DNA of 64,000 nucleotides from Roseobacter insulae (GTDB taxonomy: Bacteria; Pseudomonadota; Alphaproteobacteria; Rhodobacterales; Rhodobacteraceae), in assembly GCF_019375555.1 (NCBI RefSeq), contig NZ_JAHXDN010000003.1, positions 124,001 through 188,000 of the forward strand, read 5' to 3'. The position numbers and the translations under genes were made by a program. The number at the start of each line of letters is the position of its first letter. Position 1 is the first letter of the stretch. The notes below the pieces were generated by a model, which was not told the origin of the DNA, made no database searches, and saw only the letters and a list, made by a program, of their open reading frames with translations. Below are positions 54,086 to 63,536 of the stretch, piece by piece.

Positions 54086-55357
54086 ATGCTGCAGGTGTTA
54101 TCAAGCGCATGGGCGCTCTTGCTGGGTATGAGCCTGTTGATGGTGGGTAACGGCATGCAGGGCACGCTGCTCGGCATCCGGGGGGAGATCGAGGGGTTTT
54201 CCACGCTGGAGATGTCCATCGTGATGTCCGCCTATTTCGCCGGGTTTCTGGGCGGCTCGCGCATGGCGCCGGGCATGATCCGCCGTGTCGGACATGTGCG
54301 GGTTTTTGCCGCGCTCGCGTCGCTGATTTCAGCGGTGATGATCATCTATCCCACGCTGACGGAGGTCTGGGTCTGGACGCTGGGGCGCGTGCTGATCGGG
54401 TTCTGTTTCTCGGCCGTCTACGTGACCGCGGAAAGCTGGCTGAACAATGCGGCAACCAACGACAACCGCGGGCAGGCCCTGTCGCTCTACATGATCGTGC
54501 AAACGGCCGGCATCGTCGTCAGCCAGGCGCTGCTGCTGACAGCGGACCCGTCGGGCTACGTGCTTTTTGTCATTCCGTCCGTTCTGGTGTCGATCGCGGT
54601 GACGCCGATCCTGTTGTCGATCAGTCCGACACCGGCGTTTGAAGCCACCAAGCCGATGAGCCTAAAACAACTGGCCGGGTACTCCCCGCTGGGCTGCGTC
54701 GGGATGTTCCTGCTTGGCGGCGTCTTCTCCGCTCAGTTCGGTATGGCCTCCGTCTTCGGGGCCAAGGCCGGGCTTTCGGTTGCGCAGATTTCGACCTTCG
54801 TGGCGATGTTCTTCGTGGGTGCGGTTTTACTGCAATATCCAATCGGCTGGATATCCGACCGGATGGACCGGCGCTTCCTGATCCTGATCGTATCCGCCGT
54901 GGGCGTTGCAGGTTCGATGCTTGGCCTTTTGCTGGGCGCACAGTTCACGTTCCTGCTTGCCTCGGCTTTCGTGGTGGGCGGGATGTCGAACCCGCTTTAC
55001 TCGCTGCTGATCGCGCACACCAACGACTTTCTTGAGCACGAAGACATGGCGGCTGCCTCCGGCGGGCTGATCTTTATCAACGGACTGGGCGCGATCCTTG
55101 GCCCGATCATCACCGGCTACATGATGGATTACGTGGGCCCGGGCGGCTTTTACCTGTTCACCGGCGCGCTCTTCGGCGCACTGGTTGCCTACGCGGGATA
55201 TCGCTCAACGGTCCGCAAATCGATCCCGGTGGACGAAACCGGTGCATACGTGGCCGTAGCGCCTTCGTATACCTCGGTTGCACTTGAATATGCGCAGGAG
55301 TACGCCATCGAAACGGAGTTAAGCGACGAAAACGCCACAACCCCAGACAGAATGTGA
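54086..55357 (+). CDS. MFS transporter
   Basis: The 423-residue product has about twelve hydrophobic segments in two halves (for example AWALLLGMSLLMVGNGMQG at the start and LQYPIGWISDRMDRRFLILIVS, the A-like loop motif, in the second half). The first-half loop GGSRMAPGMIRRVGHVRVF is a degenerate MFS motif. It resembles the YcaD-like subgroup. Substrate cannot be inferred. GGAG lies upstream of ATG 54086. The C-terminus has a 40-residue polar tail. Confidence 0.87.
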   Translation: MLQVLSSAWALLLGMSLLMVGNGMQGTLLGIRGEIEGFSTLEMSIVMSAYFAGFLGGSRMAPGMIRRVGHVRVFAALASLISAVMIIYPTLTEVWVWTLGRVLIGFCFSAVYVTAESWLNNAATNDNRGQALSLYMIVQTAGIVVSQALLLTADPSGYVLFVIPSVLVSIAVTPILLSISPTPAFEATKPMSLKQLAGYSPLGCVGMFLLGGVFSAQFGMASVFGAKAGLSVAQISTFVAMFFVGAVLLQYPIGWISDRMDRRFLILIVSAVGVAGSMLGLLLGAQFTFLLASAFVVGGMSNPLYSLLIAHTNDFLEHEDMAAASGGLIFINGLGAILGPIITGYMMDYVGPGGFYLFTGALFGALVAYAGYRSTVRKSIPVDETGAYVAVAPSYTSVALEYAQEYAIETELSDENATTPDRM

Positions 55358-55442
55358 CGTTATGATGCAAATCGTGACTAGGAAATTGACTTAAACACAC
55401 CGTAGCATGACCATGTGGTATGTTTGTTAGGAGACTGTAGTA

Positions 55443-56027
55443 ATGGTTGGTCCGCAAGAAATCTTAAGCTTTTGGTTGGATGAAACAGGCCCCGAAAGCT
55501 GGTACAAACAGTCCGACGCGCTGGACTCCGCGATCCGGACAAGGTTTGAAAAAACGTGGAAAGGGGCTTGTGAAGGGCGCTTTTCACTCTGGCTGACGTA
55601 TCCCAACGGAGCCCTCGCTTATATCATCCTGATGGATCAGTTTTCCCGCAACATGTTCCGGGACACGGAGCAGGCTTTCGCCAGCGATCGCGCGGCACTT
55701 GCAGCCGCGAAATCGGCCATCGACAAGGGCTGGGACATGCGGATTGATGAACCCGCGCGGCAGTTTTTCTACCTGCCGTTGATGCACTCGGAAAATCTTT
55801 GTGATCAGGACCGCTGTGTGCGTCTGATTTGTGAGCGGATGCCGAAATGCGGCGCCGAGAATCTTATCCATGCGCAGGCGCACCGGGCGGTGATCCGTCA
55901 ATTCGGGCGTTTCCCGACACGCAATGAAACGCTGGGCCGTGTGCACACCACGGTAGAGCGTGAATTCCTTGCCCGTGGTGGCTACGGCGAGATGATCCGC
56001 AGCTTGCAGGCCGCGAAAGCGGCCTGA
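55443..56027 (+). CDS. DUF924 family protein
   Basis: The 194-residue helical protein has the DUF924 signatures PQEILSFWLDETGPESWYKQSDALDSAI, WLTYPNGALAYIILMDQFSRNMFRDT, and RQFFYLPLMHSENLCDQDRCV. The TPR-like fold is widespread in proteobacteria with no established function. It has its own upstream region with TTAGGAGACTGTAGTA as the Shine-Dalgarno. Confidence 0.9.
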   Translation: MVGPQEILSFWLDETGPESWYKQSDALDSAIRTRFEKTWKGACEGRFSLWLTYPNGALAYIILMDQFSRNMFRDTEQAFASDRAALAAAKSAIDKGWDMRIDEPARQFFYLPLMHSENLCDQDRCVRLICERMPKCGAENLIHAQAHRAVIRQFGRFPTRNETLGRVHTTVEREFLARGGYGEMIRSLQAAKAA

Positions 56028-56097
56028 GGCGGACAGGAGTTCAGCCGGATCGGCGGCGCGCATTTGTCGCGTCGCGCAGCATGTTGCCGCTGGGAGT

Positions 56098-56123
56098 AAT
56101 ATAGTTTAACGGTAAACTATATT
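56098..56123 (+). promoter_or_regulatory. Candidate operator upstream of lpdA, shared with pdhA
   Basis: AATATAGTTTA-ACGG-TAAACTATATT has perfect 11-base arms. Its 20-base core (56101-56120) matches the site before pdhA at 19 positions. It ends 28 bases before the lpdA ATG, where a repressor would cover the start region of transcription. Confidence 0.72.
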
Positions 56124-56151
56124 TCCACACTCCCATCTGCGAGGACATGAC

Positions 56152-57546
56152 ATGGCTGCAAAATCCTTCGATCTCATTGTGATTGGTGCAGGGCCGGGTG
56201 GCTATGTTGCGGCCATTCGCGGCGCGCAACTGGGGATGTCCGTGGCCATCGTGGAACGTGAGCATCTGGGGGGCATCTGCCTGAACTGGGGCTGTATTCC
56301 CACGAAGGCGATGTTGCGGTCATCGGAGGTTTTCCACCTTATGCACCGGGCCAAGGAGTTCGGCCTCAAGGCTGATAATGTCGGCTATGATCTGAACGCG
56401 GTGGTCAAACGCTCCCGGCAGGTGGCCGGGCAGTTGTCGGGTGGCATCGGGCACCTGATGAAAAAGAACAAGGTCACCGTTTTCATGGGCGAAGCCAAGA
56501 TCCCGGCAAAGGGCAAGGTGAGCGTCAAAACCGATAAGGGTTCAGAAGAGCTGACCGCGAAAAACATCGTGCTCGCCACCGGCGCGCGGGCGCGTGAACT
56601 GCCCGGGCTGGAGGCGGACGGCGATCTGGTCTGGACCTATAAACACGCGCTGGAACCCAAGCACATGCCGAAGAAGCTGCTGGTCATCGGCTCCGGCGCC
56701 ATCGGCATCGAATTTGCCAGTTTCTACAACACGCTCGGGGCCGATACGACCGTGGTTGAAGTGATGGACCGTGTTCTGCCGGTCGAAGACGCGGAGATCT
56801 CCGCCTTCGCTAAGAAGGCGTTCGAAAAACAGGGCATGAAGATCATGCAGAAAGCCATGGTCAAACAGCTTGATCGCGCCAAGGGGAAAGTGACCGCGCA
56901 TATCGAGGTGGGCGGCAAGGTCGAGAAGCACGACTTTGATACGGTGATCTCCGCTGTCGGGATTGTTGGCAACACCGAAGGGCTGGGCCTGGAAGATCTG
57001 GGTGTGAAGGTGGACCGTACCCATGTGGTCACCGATGAATTCTGCCGCACCGGTGTTGATGGCCTTTACGCGATCGGCGATATCGCCGGTGCGCCCTGGC
57101 TGGCGCATAAGGCCAGCCACGAGGGTGTGATGGTCGCCGATCTGATCGCTGGAAAACATGCGCATCCTGTCAAACCCGAAAGCATCGCGGGCTGTACCTA
57201 TTGCCATCCGCAGGTCGCGTCGGTCGGCTACTCGGAAGCGAAGGCGAAGGAACTGGGCTACGAGGTCAAGGTCGGTCGCTTCCCCTTCATTGGCAACGGC
57301 AAGGCGATTGCTCTGGGCGAACCCGAAGGCATGATCAAAACCGTGTTCGACGCGAAGACGGGCGAGTTGCTGGGGGCGCATATGGTGGGGGCGGAAGTCA
57401 CCGAACTGATCCAGGGCTATGTGGTCGGGCGTCAGTTGGAGACCACCGAAGAGGACCTGATGAATACGGTCTTCCCGCACCCCACGCTTTCTGAAATGAT
57501 GCATGAAAGTGTGCTGGATGCCTATGACCGCGTGATTCACATGTAG
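56152..57546 (+). CDS. lpdA: Dihydrolipoyl dehydrogenase (E3)
   Basis: E3 reoxidises lipoamide of the 2-oxoacid dehydrogenase complexes and makes NADH. The 464-residue flavoprotein has the FAD motif LIVIGAGPGGYVAAIRGAQLG, the redox-active disulfide in GGICLNWGCIPTKAML, the NAD-binding LVIGSGAIGIEFASFY, the FAD motif GVDGLYAIGDIAGAPWLAH and the C-terminal His-Glu pair in FPHPTLSEMMHESV. The shared operator with pdhA suggests this copy serves pyruvate dehydrogenase, although the genes are 16 kb apart. Confidence 0.97.
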   Translation: MAAKSFDLIVIGAGPGGYVAAIRGAQLGMSVAIVEREHLGGICLNWGCIPTKAMLRSSEVFHLMHRAKEFGLKADNVGYDLNAVVKRSRQVAGQLSGGIGHLMKKNKVTVFMGEAKIPAKGKVSVKTDKGSEELTAKNIVLATGARARELPGLEADGDLVWTYKHALEPKHMPKKLLVIGSGAIGIEFASFYNTLGADTTVVEVMDRVLPVEDAEISAFAKKAFEKQGMKIMQKAMVKQLDRAKGKVTAHIEVGGKVEKHDFDTVISAVGIVGNTEGLGLEDLGVKVDRTHVVTDEFCRTGVDGLYAIGDIAGAPWLAHKASHEGVMVADLIAGKHAHPVKPESIAGCTYCHPQVASVGYSEAKAKELGYEVKVGRFPFIGNGKAIALGEPEGMIKTVFDAKTGELLGAHMVGAEVTELIQGYVVGRQLETTEEDLMNTVFPHPTLSEMMHESVLDAYDRVIHM

Positions 57547-57579
57547 CCGGTCCGTGGGGTCTCCGGTTGGGAACCCCGG

Positions 57580-58758
57580 ATGCAGAAGACGCCTGATAAG
57601 ATTGAGAAAACCCCGTGGGGTCTGGTTCTGGCCCTGTGGGGCGCCGGGCTTGGGGCCGCTGCGCAATATGGCAAGTTCAGCGCGATCTTCGATCAGCTGC
57701 CGCAGGTCTACCCGCAGGCCGGTGCGGCCCTTGGGTTCGTCGTGTCCGTGGTGGGGCTGCTGGGCATCTTTTTCGGTGTTGCGGCCGGGCTGATCGTCGC
57801 CCGCGTTCGCTACCGCCGGGCGCTGCTGTGGGCGCTGTGGATCGGTGCGGCGATATCCGCCTTTCAGGCTTTTCTGCCGCCCCTGTCTTGGATGCTGGCC
57901 AGCCGTGCCCTCGAAGGCCTGTCGCATCTGGCGGTGGTTGTCGCGGCGCCCACGCTGATCGCCCAGATCTGCGCGCCACGGGATCGCGGCGTGGCACTGA
58001 CCCTCTGGGGTACCTTCTTTGGCGTGGCCTTTACCGTGCTGGCCTGGGCCGGGTTGCCGCTGGTCGCATGGCTTGGCATTCCGGCGCTTCTGGCGGCACA
58101 TGCGCTGTATCTGGTGATCTTTGCGATCTACCTTGGCCGGCGGCTGCAGGCACTGGAGATTGACCCGGTTGTACCGCCGTTTTCGATGCGGCAACTTCTG
58201 CGGGATCACCTGACCATCTACCGGTCCCCGTCGATATCCGCGCCAGCCTTCGGATGGCTGTTCTACACCTTCTGTTTTGTCTCCATCCTGACCGTCCTGC
58301 CTCCCTTCATCGCGGAGCCAAGCCGGGCCTTCGTCATGGGGGCGATGCCGCTGACAAGCATTGCCGTTTCGATGATCCTTGGGGTGGCGCTGCTGCGGGT
58401 CATGACGGCGGTGAGTGTTATCGTCCTCGGCTTTGTCGGCAGCGCACTGACTATGGTCTGGCTATGGGTGGCCCCGGGTGATCCGGTGGCCTGTCTGGTC
58501 CTCGCCGGAGCCATGGGGCTTGTGCAGGGGGCAAGCTTCGCCGCGGTTCCGCAGCTGAACAGGACACCGGACACGCAGGCGCAGGCGAACGGCGCGCTGG
58601 CCCAGATGGGCAACGTCGGCAACACGCTGGGCACGCCGGTCATGGCCGTGACAGCCACGGCACTTGGCTACGGCGGGCTGCCCGTGCTGGCCGGGTGCGC
58701 CTTCGTGCTTGGCGCTTGTGTGCACCTGGTCTTGGCGCGCCAGCGGAGGCATGCCTGA
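57580..58758 (+). CDS. MFS transporter
   Basis: The 392-residue product has about twelve membrane segments; the first half begins WGLVLALWGAGLGAAAQYGKFSAIF and includes the loop-like ASRALEGLSHLAVVVAAPTLIAQICAPRDRGVALTLWG, a conserved MFS motif. The late segment LVQGASFAAVPQLNRTPDTQAQANGALAQMGNVGNTLG is typical of the CynX/YfcJ-like branches. Substrate unknown. It follows lpdA by 33 bases and may be cotranscribed with it. Confidence 0.85.
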   Translation: MQKTPDKIEKTPWGLVLALWGAGLGAAAQYGKFSAIFDQLPQVYPQAGAALGFVVSVVGLLGIFFGVAAGLIVARVRYRRALLWALWIGAAISAFQAFLPPLSWMLASRALEGLSHLAVVVAAPTLIAQICAPRDRGVALTLWGTFFGVAFTVLAWAGLPLVAWLGIPALLAAHALYLVIFAIYLGRRLQALEIDPVVPPFSMRQLLRDHLTIYRSPSISAPAFGWLFYTFCFVSILTVLPPFIAEPSRAFVMGAMPLTSIAVSMILGVALLRVMTAVSVIVLGFVGSALTMVWLWVAPGDPVACLVLAGAMGLVQGASFAAVPQLNRTPDTQAQANGALAQMGNVGNTLGTPVMAVTATALGYGGLPVLAGCAFVLGACVHLVLARQRRHA

Positions 58759-58838
58759 AGTTTACCTTTTGTTCTCATTTTTTCATTGGAGAATCCGCCG
58801 AACACGCCTATGTCTAACTCGATAATTGGGGGTGCTTG

Positions 58839-61700
58839 ATGGCCGAGTTGAAGAATATCGAAGTGCGCGGCGCGCGTGAACACAATCTCAAGAGCATCGA
58901 CGTGGATATTCCGCGCGACCAACTGGTTGTGATCACTGGGCTTTCGGGCTCCGGCAAATCCTCGCTGGCCTTTGATACGATCTATGCGGAAGGCCAGCGC
59001 CGCTATGTCGAATCGCTCTCCGCCTATGCGCGCCAGTTCCTCGACATGATGCAGAAGCCGGACGTGGATCACATTACCGGTCTCAGCCCGGCCATTTCGA
59101 TCGAGCAGAAGACCACCTCCAAGAACCCGCGTTCGACGGTAGGCACGGTGACCGAAATCTACGACTACATGCGGCTACTTTTCGCCCGTGTCGGCACGCC
59201 CTATTCACCGGCGACCGGCAAGCCGATCGAGGCGCAGCAGGTGCAGGACATGGTTGACCGCATCATGGCGATGAAGGAGGGGACCCGCGCCTATCTGCTC
59301 GCGCCGATCATCCGCGACCGCAAGGGCGAGTACCGCAAGGAGTTCCTTGAACTGCGCAAGCAGGGGTTCCAGAGGGTCAAGGTGGACGGAGAGTTCTACG
59401 AGCTTGATGAGCCGCCGACGCTCGACAAGAAATTCCGTCACGACATCGACGTCGTGGTCGACCGGATCGTCGTCCGCGAGGGGTTGGAGACGCGGCTGGC
59501 GGATTCCTTGCGCACCGCGCTCGATCTTGCCGACGGCATCGCGATCCTTGAGACGGCTCCGGCCGAAGGCGACCCGGAACGCACCACATTCTCCGAAAAA
59601 TTCGCCTGTCCGGTTTCCGGCTTCACGATCCCGGAGATCGAGCCGCGCCTGTTCTCTTTCAACGCGCCCTTCGGGGCCTGCCCGGAATGCGACGGCCTCG
59701 GCGTGGAATTGTTCTTTGATGAACGTCTCGTGGTGCCCGACCAGAACCTGAAGATCGCCGATGGCGCGCTGGCACCCTGGCGCAAGGGAAAATCGCCCTA
59801 CTTCCTGCAAACCATTGAAGCGATCGCAAAACACTACGATTTCAAGCAGACGGACAAGTGGAAAGACCTGCCCAAGAAGGTGCAGCAGGTTTTCCTTTAT
59901 GGCTCCGGCGAGGAAGAGATTGCCTTTCGCTACGATGAAGGCGGCCGTGTGTACCAGGTCACCCGCGTGTTCGAGGGCGTGATCCCGAACATGGAACGCC
60001 GGTATCGCGAGACGGACAGCAACTGGATCCGAGAAGAATTCGAGCGCTACCAGAACAATCGCTCCTGCGGAACCTGCGGCGGCTTCCGACTGCGCGAGGA
60101 AGCGCTCGCGGTCAAGATCGCCGGTCTGCACGTCGGTGAGGTGGTTCAGATGTCGATCCGCGAGGCCTTTGACTGGTGCCAGACAGTGCCTGACCATCTG
60201 ACCGATCAGAAAAACGAGATCGCCCGCGCAATTCTCAAGGAAATCCGCGAGCGGCTCGGGTTTCTGAACAACGTCGGACTGGAATATCTGACGCTCAGTC
60301 GTAATTCGGGCACGCTGTCGGGTGGCGAAAGCCAGCGCATCCGGCTGGCCAGCCAGATCGGTTCCGGGTTGACCGGAGTGCTTTACGTGTTGGACGAGCC
60401 CTCCATCGGATTGCACCAGCGCGACAACGACAGGCTTCTCGGCACGCTCAAGAACCTGCGCGATCAGGGCAACACGGTGATCGTCGTCGAACATGACGAA
60501 GAAGCGATCCGGGAGGCGGACTATGTTTTCGACATCGGTCCCGGGGCGGGTGTGCACGGCGGGCAGGTGGTCAGCCATGGCACGCCTGACGTGATCGCAG
60601 GCGATCCGAACTCCATCACCGGCCAGTACCTGACAGGCACGCGGGAAATTCCGATACCGGCAACACGCCGGACGGGGAACAAGAAAAAGGTTCAGGTCGT
60701 CAAAGCAACCGGGAACAACCTTCAGGGGGTCACGGTGGACTTCCCGCTGGGCAAATTCGTCTGCGTGACCGGTGTATCGGGTGGCGGCAAATCTACCCTG
60801 ACCATCGAGACGCTGTTCAAGACGGCCTCCATGCGTCTGAACGGTGCCCGACAGACACCCGCGCCCTGTGAGACGATCAAGGGGCTGGAACATCTCGACA
60901 AGGTCATCGACATCGACCAGCGGCCCATCGGTCGTACGCCCCGCTCAAACCCCGCCACCTACACCGGTGCCTTCACGCCGATCCGGGACTGGTTCGCCGG
61001 GCTGCCCGAGGCCAAGGCGCGGGGCTACAAACCCGGGCGCTTCAGCTTCAATGTCAAGGGCGGGCGCTGCGAGGCCTGTCAGGGCGACGGCGTGATCAAG
61101 ATCGAGATGCACTTCCTGCCGGACGTCTACGTGGAATGCGAAACCTGCAAGGGTGCGCGCTACAATCGCGAGACGCTGGAGATCAAGTTCAAGGGCAAGA
61201 GCATCGCCGACGTGCTGAACATGACCGTCGAGGACGCACAGGCATTTTTTCAGGCGGTGCCGTCGATCCGGGAAAAGATGGATGCGCTGATGCGGGTCGG
61301 TCTGGGCTACATCAAGGTAGGCCAGCAGGCGACGACCCTTTCGGGGGGCGAGGCGCAGCGGGTGAAGCTGTCAAAGGAACTGTCGAAACGCTCGACCGGC
61401 CGGACGCTCTACATCCTTGACGAGCCGACGACCGGGCTGCATTTCGAAGACGTGCGCAAGCTTTTGGAAGTGTTGCATGAATTGGTGGATCAGGGCAATT
61501 CCGTGATCGTGATTGAACATAATCTCGACGTCGTGAAAACCGCCGACCATATCATCGACATCGGTCCCGAAGGGGGCGATGGCGGTGGGCGTATCGTCGC
61601 CACCGGCACACCGGAGGATGTTGCGAACGTTGCGGAAAGCTATACGGGCAAATACCTCAAACCGTTGCTTCAGTCGCGCGGCAAGGTTGCGGCGGAGTAA
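58839..61700 (+). CDS. uvrA: Excinuclease ABC subunit A
   Basis: UvrA recognises bulky DNA lesions and loads UvrB. The 953-residue product carries two ABC ATPase modules: Walker [17 protein letters not shown] (N-terminal) and [16 protein letters not shown] (C-terminal), signatures [13 protein letters not shown] and [13 protein letters not shown], and zinc ligands in [22 protein letters not shown] and [11 protein letters not shown]...CETCKGARY. Length is normal. ATG 58839 begins [20 protein letters not shown]. No LexA-like SOS box could be confidently seen in the 80 bases upstream. Confidence 0.98.
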   Translation: MAELKNIEVRGAREHNLKSIDVDIPRDQLVVITGLSGSGKSSLAFDTIYAEGQRRYVESLSAYARQFLDMMQKPDVDHITGLSPAISIEQKTTSKNPRSTVGTVTEIYDYMRLLFARVGTPYSPATGKPIEAQQVQDMVDRIMAMKEGTRAYLLAPIIRDRKGEYRKEFLELRKQGFQRVKVDGEFYELDEPPTLDKKFRHDIDVVVDRIVVREGLETRLADSLRTALDLADGIAILETAPAEGDPERTTFSEKFACPVSGFTIPEIEPRLFSFNAPFGACPECDGLGVELFFDERLVVPDQNLKIADGALAPWRKGKSPYFLQTIEAIAKHYDFKQTDKWKDLPKKVQQVFLYGSGEEEIAFRYDEGGRVYQVTRVFEGVIPNMERRYRETDSNWIREEFERYQNNRSCGTCGGFRLREEALAVKIAGLHVGEVVQMSIREAFDWCQTVPDHLTDQKNEIARAILKEIRERLGFLNNVGLEYLTLSRNSGTLSGGESQRIRLASQIGSGLTGVLYVLDEPSIGLHQRDNDRLLGTLKNLRDQGNTVIVVEHDEEAIREADYVFDIGPGAGVHGGQVVSHGTPDVIAGDPNSITGQYLTGTREIPIPATRRTGNKKKVQVVKATGNNLQGVTVDFPLGKFVCVTGVSGGGKSTLTIETLFKTASMRLNGARQTPAPCETIKGLEHLDKVIDIDQRPIGRTPRSNPATYTGAFTPIRDWFAGLPEAKARGYKPGRFSFNVKGGRCEACQGDGVIKIEMHFLPDVYVECETCKGARYNRETLEIKFKGKSIADVLNMTVEDAQAFFQAVPSIREKMDALMRVGLGYIKVGQQATTLSGGEAQRVKLSKELSKRSTGRTLYILDEPTTGLHFEDVRKLLEVLHELVDQGNSVIVIEHNLDVVKTADHIIDIGPEGGDGGGRIVATGTPEDVANVAESYTGKYLKPLLQSRGKVAAE

Positions 61701-61709
61701 AGCCGGAGA

Positions 61710-62051
61710 CTAATCGAGAATGGCGGCAACGGCGCCGATCAGATCCAGCACCTCGCGCGTTTCACGGTCCACGCGCAGCACGTAATCATCGACGCGGTAA
61801 TATGTGCCATTTGGGTTCAGACCATACCGACCCGGGTCACGGATGATCACATAGTCACCCAGAACGATATCGCCCCGACGATAGGGCGCGCCACCATCAG
61901 TGTCGCCATAGGCTTTCTTCGCCTGTCCCGGCGGCACGCAGGGCGTCGCCTTCTTGGCAAGGCCGGGGGGACAATTCTTGGGGGCTGCCTGCGCATCCTC
62001 CGCCATCGTCATGCCAAGCACCAGTGCCGGCAAAATCATCATCCTGCGCAT
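61710..62051 (-). CDS. Small exported protein (RcnB-like)
   Basis: The 113-residue product has a signal peptide (MRRMMILPALVLGMTMAEDAQAA), a conserved CPPGLAKKATPCVPPGQAKKA segment with two cysteines, then a C-terminal domain (RRGDIVLGDYVIIRDPGRYGLNPNGTYYRVDDYVLRVDRETREVLDLIG) resembling the RcnB family of periplasmic proteins found in clusters with a DYVIIRDPxRYGL-type motif. The role is unknown. GGAGACC precedes ATG 62051. It converges on uvrA, nine bases apart. Confidence 0.75.
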   Translation of the reverse strand: MRRMMILPALVLGMTMAEDAQAAPKNCPPGLAKKATPCVPPGQAKKAYGDTDGGAPYRRGDIVLGDYVIIRDPGRYGLNPNGTYYRVDDYVLRVDRETREVLDLIGAVAAILD

Positions 62052-62114
62052 CAGAGGTCTCCTGTCCAGTCGGCTGTATAACGGGCCCGTCGGCAAGATG
62101 GTTCCCCCGATCGA

Positions 62115-63470
62115 TCAGATGGCGGGAACATGCCGATCGACCGGTGTGAGGCACAGATCGCGAAGCCGCGCGAAATCGTTTTCCGCGAGGCTGTCGAAAT
62201 GGCGGCAGAGCGTTTCGATTTCCCGCGCACGCGCACGGCCCAGAACAGGGTCGGCGAAGAGGTGAAACTTTTCTGAAATCTCGGCATCTGACAGGGGCAG
62301 ATCGGTATCCCCACGCGGGGTGCGTGGCGACGACGTGATCTCGGTGCCATCGGTCAGCGTCAACGTGACCTGCGCCCATCTCTTACCGTCACTCATACTT
62401 GTAAAGTGCGGGTCATCAATCAGTTGCGTCGCATTGCTCACGCGGAGGATCTCGGGGTCACGCAGTGTCGATGGGGTCAGTTCCCTCGCGCCAACCTGTC
62501 CCCGGACGATCATCGCGGCCACCGGAAAGGCAATGGCATAGGCAAATTCATCTGCGGTCGCGGGGCGGTGACCGGCAAGCCGCGTTGCATTGTGAAACGT
62601 CTTGATGTCGACGCGGGCAATCTGACGGTGAGTCAGCCCGTGGTCTCGCATCAGGTCGCCGGCGGCATCCATGGCCGGATGCGCCCACCGGCAACAGGGG
62701 TAGGGCTTGTAATGGGTGTCTTCTACCAGTCGCCACGCCTTCCCAAGATCATGCCAGTACTCTGGCGCCTGTTCACAGGTCAGGGCAGGCGCACCGGTGA
62801 ATCCCATTTGCGCAAGGTAGGCCGCTGTCACCCCCGAAGGCGCTCCCCATCCGACGCCGTCGCGCAGCATTGTGGGGTGATCGATACAACGCATCATCTG
62901 ACTGCGTGGCCCGTGGTACTCGCCAATACCCGCCGCATGACGGATCTGGTCCGCCGTGCAGTCCAACGCCCGTGCCGCCGCCGTGGCGACGCCCACCGCA
63001 GTCCAGGCACCGGATGTGTGATACTCTGCGCAGGTGGCATGTTGCGCCAGCCCGGCGCGGTAGCTGACCTCGTAGGCGATGGCCAAAAGAACTGCAAAAT
63101 CAGACCCTTTCATCTCTCCCCTGATGTCAGAGAGCGCCAGCATGGCGGGGAAAACCGCAGCCCCTGCATGTCCTTTGCAGGGCGACGACCCGTCATGCGC
63201 GTCGATACTGTCGACCGTGAATGCCCCGGCCATGGCCGCGCCCGCCGGGCTGACGGTCGCCCCGTTCATCAGGATACGTGATCCGCCGGCCTGTCCTGTT
63301 CCAAAAAGCGCCATCGCGCAGTTGCGCGCAATGTCGGACATAGGCGTGGTACTGGCTGCCGCCGCAACACCCATTGTGTCGAGAAAGGACCGGCGCAGCA
63401 CCGCCAGCACCGCTTCGGGCAGGTCATCATATGTCAGCGCGGCAGCGAAGTCGTGAAAGGCCGGGGGCAT
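62115..63470 (-). CDS. MmgE/PrpD family protein
   Basis: The 451-residue product belongs to the MmgE/PrpD family, whose known members are 2-methylcitrate dehydratase and related decarboxylases. It has MPPAFHDFAAALTYDDLPEAVL, MAGAFTVDSIDAHDGSSPCKGHAGAAVFPAMLAL, HTSGAWTAVGVATAAARAL and YKPYPCCRWAHPAMDAAGDL. The family covers many substrates, and no prpB or prpC lies nearby, so methylcitrate is not supported. An in-frame TTG at 63509 would add 13 residues. Downstream of, and on the same strand as, the mmsB-like gene. Confidence 0.88.
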   Translation of the reverse strand: MPPAFHDFAAALTYDDLPEAVLAVLRRSFLDTMGVAAAASTTPMSDIARNCAMALFGTGQAGGSRILMNGATVSPAGAAMAGAFTVDSIDAHDGSSPCKGHAGAAVFPAMLALSDIRGEMKGSDFAVLLAIAYEVSYRAGLAQHATCAEYHTSGAWTAVGVATAAARALDCTADQIRHAAGIGEYHGPRSQMMRCIDHPTMLRDGVGWGAPSGVTAAYLAQMGFTGAPALTCEQAPEYWHDLGKAWRLVEDTHYKPYPCCRWAHPAMDAAGDLMRDHGLTHRQIARVDIKTFHNATRLAGHRPATADEFAYAIAFPVAAMIVRGQVGARELTPSTLRDPEILRVSNATQLIDDPHFTSMSDGKRWAQVTLTLTDGTEITSSPRTPRGDTDLPLSDAEISEKFHLFADPVLGRARAREIETLCRHFDSLAENDFARLRDLCLTPVDRHVPAI

Positions 63471-63536
63471 GCAATACTCACTGTGGTCTGCCGGAAGCTT
63501 ACGCTGCAAAATCCGTCGGGAATGCCTGTTCGCGAC

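Noticed and set aside
56542..58209. A 555-codon minus-strand ORF
   Set aside because: It is antisense to lpdA and an MFS gene; composition is Gln/Arg/His rich as expected of a shadow frame.
59205..60893. A 562-codon minus-strand ORF
   Set aside because: Antisense to uvrA, with no recognisable motif.
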